Assembly: GCA_021795255.1 (NCBI GenBank)
Contig: JAJYPQ010000266.1
Coordinates: forward strand, 1 to 6,023
Direction of reading: 5' to 3'
Origin: Pseudomonadota bacterium
GTDB lineage: Bacteria; Pseudomonadota; Gammaproteobacteria; Acidiferrobacterales; Acidiferrobacteraceae
Length of the DNA stretch: 6,023 nt
Below, in pieces: positions 5,454 to 6,023 of this stretch; within the stretch, counting starts at the first letter, position 1, and each line of letters begins with the position of its first letter. The notes below the pieces were generated by a model, which saw only the letters and a list, made by a program, of their open reading frames with translations, was not told the origin of the DNA and did not search any database. Made by a program: the position numbers and the translations under genes.

Positions 5454-6023
5454 GCGCGGCACACCGCTATCTGTTCGTGGCCGCGGGCCCCGATTGGGGT
5501 CGCCATCCATGCAGTCTTTCCCATATCATAGAGGTCCTGGTCCGTAATCATCCCGTGATCTGGATCAACAGCATCGCCCAGCGCAGTCCGCGTCTGTCGC
5601 GCCGCGACATTGTGCGTGTTGTCCGTAAAGGATTGGCGTCGTTGCGGCCCGCGCCGCGCGGCAAGTGCGGTGGTCCGTTGGTCGTGCATCCGCGCGCCAT
5701 TCCTTACCACCGATTGCCGCCCGTGCGGTCGGTCAACGGATGGCTCATCGGACGTCAGTTGCGGCCGGCGCTGACGCGTTTTGCGCAACACAAGGTGGTA
5801 TTGGTGGCCACCAACCCGGCGGCCGTGGCGCTTGCCAACAGCTTGCAACCCGATGCCACTATTTATTTTTGTATGGACGACTATGCGCGCATGCACGATT
5901 CGGATGCGCGACTGATAGAGGTTTGTGAACGGCTGATGTTGATGCGTGCCGATGCGACGGTGGTCACAGCGCAAGCGCTCGTAGATAGCAAGACCCGGCA
6001 CGGCAAGCGGCCGATCTACTTAC
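5450..6023 (+). CDS. Glycosyltransferase, GT-B-like N-terminal domain (3'-partial)
   Basis: The frame from GTG 5450 stays open to the right edge, giving 191 complete codons of an unfinished gene. My translation starts (V/M)SAAHRYLFVAAGPDWGRHP, followed by a hydrophobic strand PVIWINS (35-41). A strand VVLVATNPAA follows at 116-125, then IYFCMDDYARM (138-148) with D143 and D144. Next come two acidic residues (E157, E160) in a helix and ADATVVTAQAL (167-177). The 'Y.C.DDY ... E.. ... aD.v...s..L' layout is the one seen in N-terminal domains of GT-B glycosyltransferases from polysaccharide clusters, including TuaH-like proteins. No membrane segment or signal peptide is visible. The donor-binding C-terminal half with any EX7E-like motif lies beyond the window, so family assignment rests on the N-terminal half and context. 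The start is supported by GGGAG 8 bases upstream and the GTGA overlap with the GT2 gene. An antisense frame over the same DNA (5408-6001) looks like a shadow. Confidence 0.8.
   Translation, partial: MSAAHRYLFVAAGPDWGRHPCSLSHIIEVLVRNHPVIWINSIAQRSPRLSRRDIVRVVRKGLASLRPAPRGKCGGPLVVHPRAIPYHRLPPVRSVNGWLIGRQLRPALTRFAQHKVVLVATNPAAVALANSLQPDATIYFCMDDYARMHDSDARLIEVCERLMLMRADATVVTAQALVDSKTRHGKRPIYL

Noticed and set aside
5408..6001. 197-codon antisense open frame at the right edge
   Set aside because: The sense strand carries a coupled GTG-start frame with a ribosome-binding site and glycosyltransferase-like motifs. The antisense product is rich in Arg, His and Gln with no domain pattern.
1..6023. Mobile elements, CRISPR arrays, RNA genes, toxin-antitoxin or defence modules
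   Set aside because: I looked for transposase motifs, terminal inverted repeats, regular direct repeats and tRNA-like folds and saw none. Nearly every base is covered by polysaccharide biosynthesis genes.

Overview
The window is the interior of a surface-polysaccharide (O-antigen, capsule or exopolysaccharide) biosynthesis operon of the Wzx/Wzy-dependent kind. All six genes lie on the + strand and are packed almost without gaps. Base composition is GC-rich (roughly 60 percent or more by eye outside one gene), with GTG used as a start at least once. That fits a GC-rich Pseudomonadota, probably gamma- or betaproteobacterial, but nothing here fixes the genus. There are no rRNA or tRNA genes, transposases, CRISPR arrays, att sites or replication origins, and no intergenic stretch longer than 21 bases.

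Layout from left to right: (1) the 3' part of a polytopic flippase of the PST/Wzx type, cut by the left edge; (2) a complete polytopic protein of the Wzy/O-antigen ligase superfamily, clearly more AT-rich than its neighbours; (3) a hexapeptide-repeat (left-handed beta-helix) acyltransferase; (4) a GT-B fold family 4 glycosyltransferase; (5) a membrane-anchored GT-A fold family 2 glycosyltransferase; (6) the N-terminal half of another GT-B-like glycosyltransferase, starting at GTG and running off the right edge.

Inferred joint role: the glycosyltransferases (4, 5, 6) add sugars to a lipid-linked repeat unit at the cytoplasmic face of the inner membrane. The acyltransferase (3) probably decorates a sugar with an O- or N-acyl group. 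The flippase (1) moves the finished unit across the membrane and the polymerase (2) joins units on the periplasmic face. The initiating phosphoglycosyl transferase, chain-length regulator, export proteins and nucleotide-sugar enzymes are not in the window and presumably lie outside it. Gene junctions (21-nt gap, 26-nt overlap, 1-nt gap, ATGA overlap, GTGA overlap) indicate one polycistronic, translationally coupled message.

I see no convincing undescribed system. The points most worth a second look are the AT-rich polymerase gene as a likely transferred, serotype-defining cassette, two strong hairpins close together inside the family 4 glycosyltransferase gene, an eight-T run in the flippase gene, and the easily missed GTG-start gene at the right edge.
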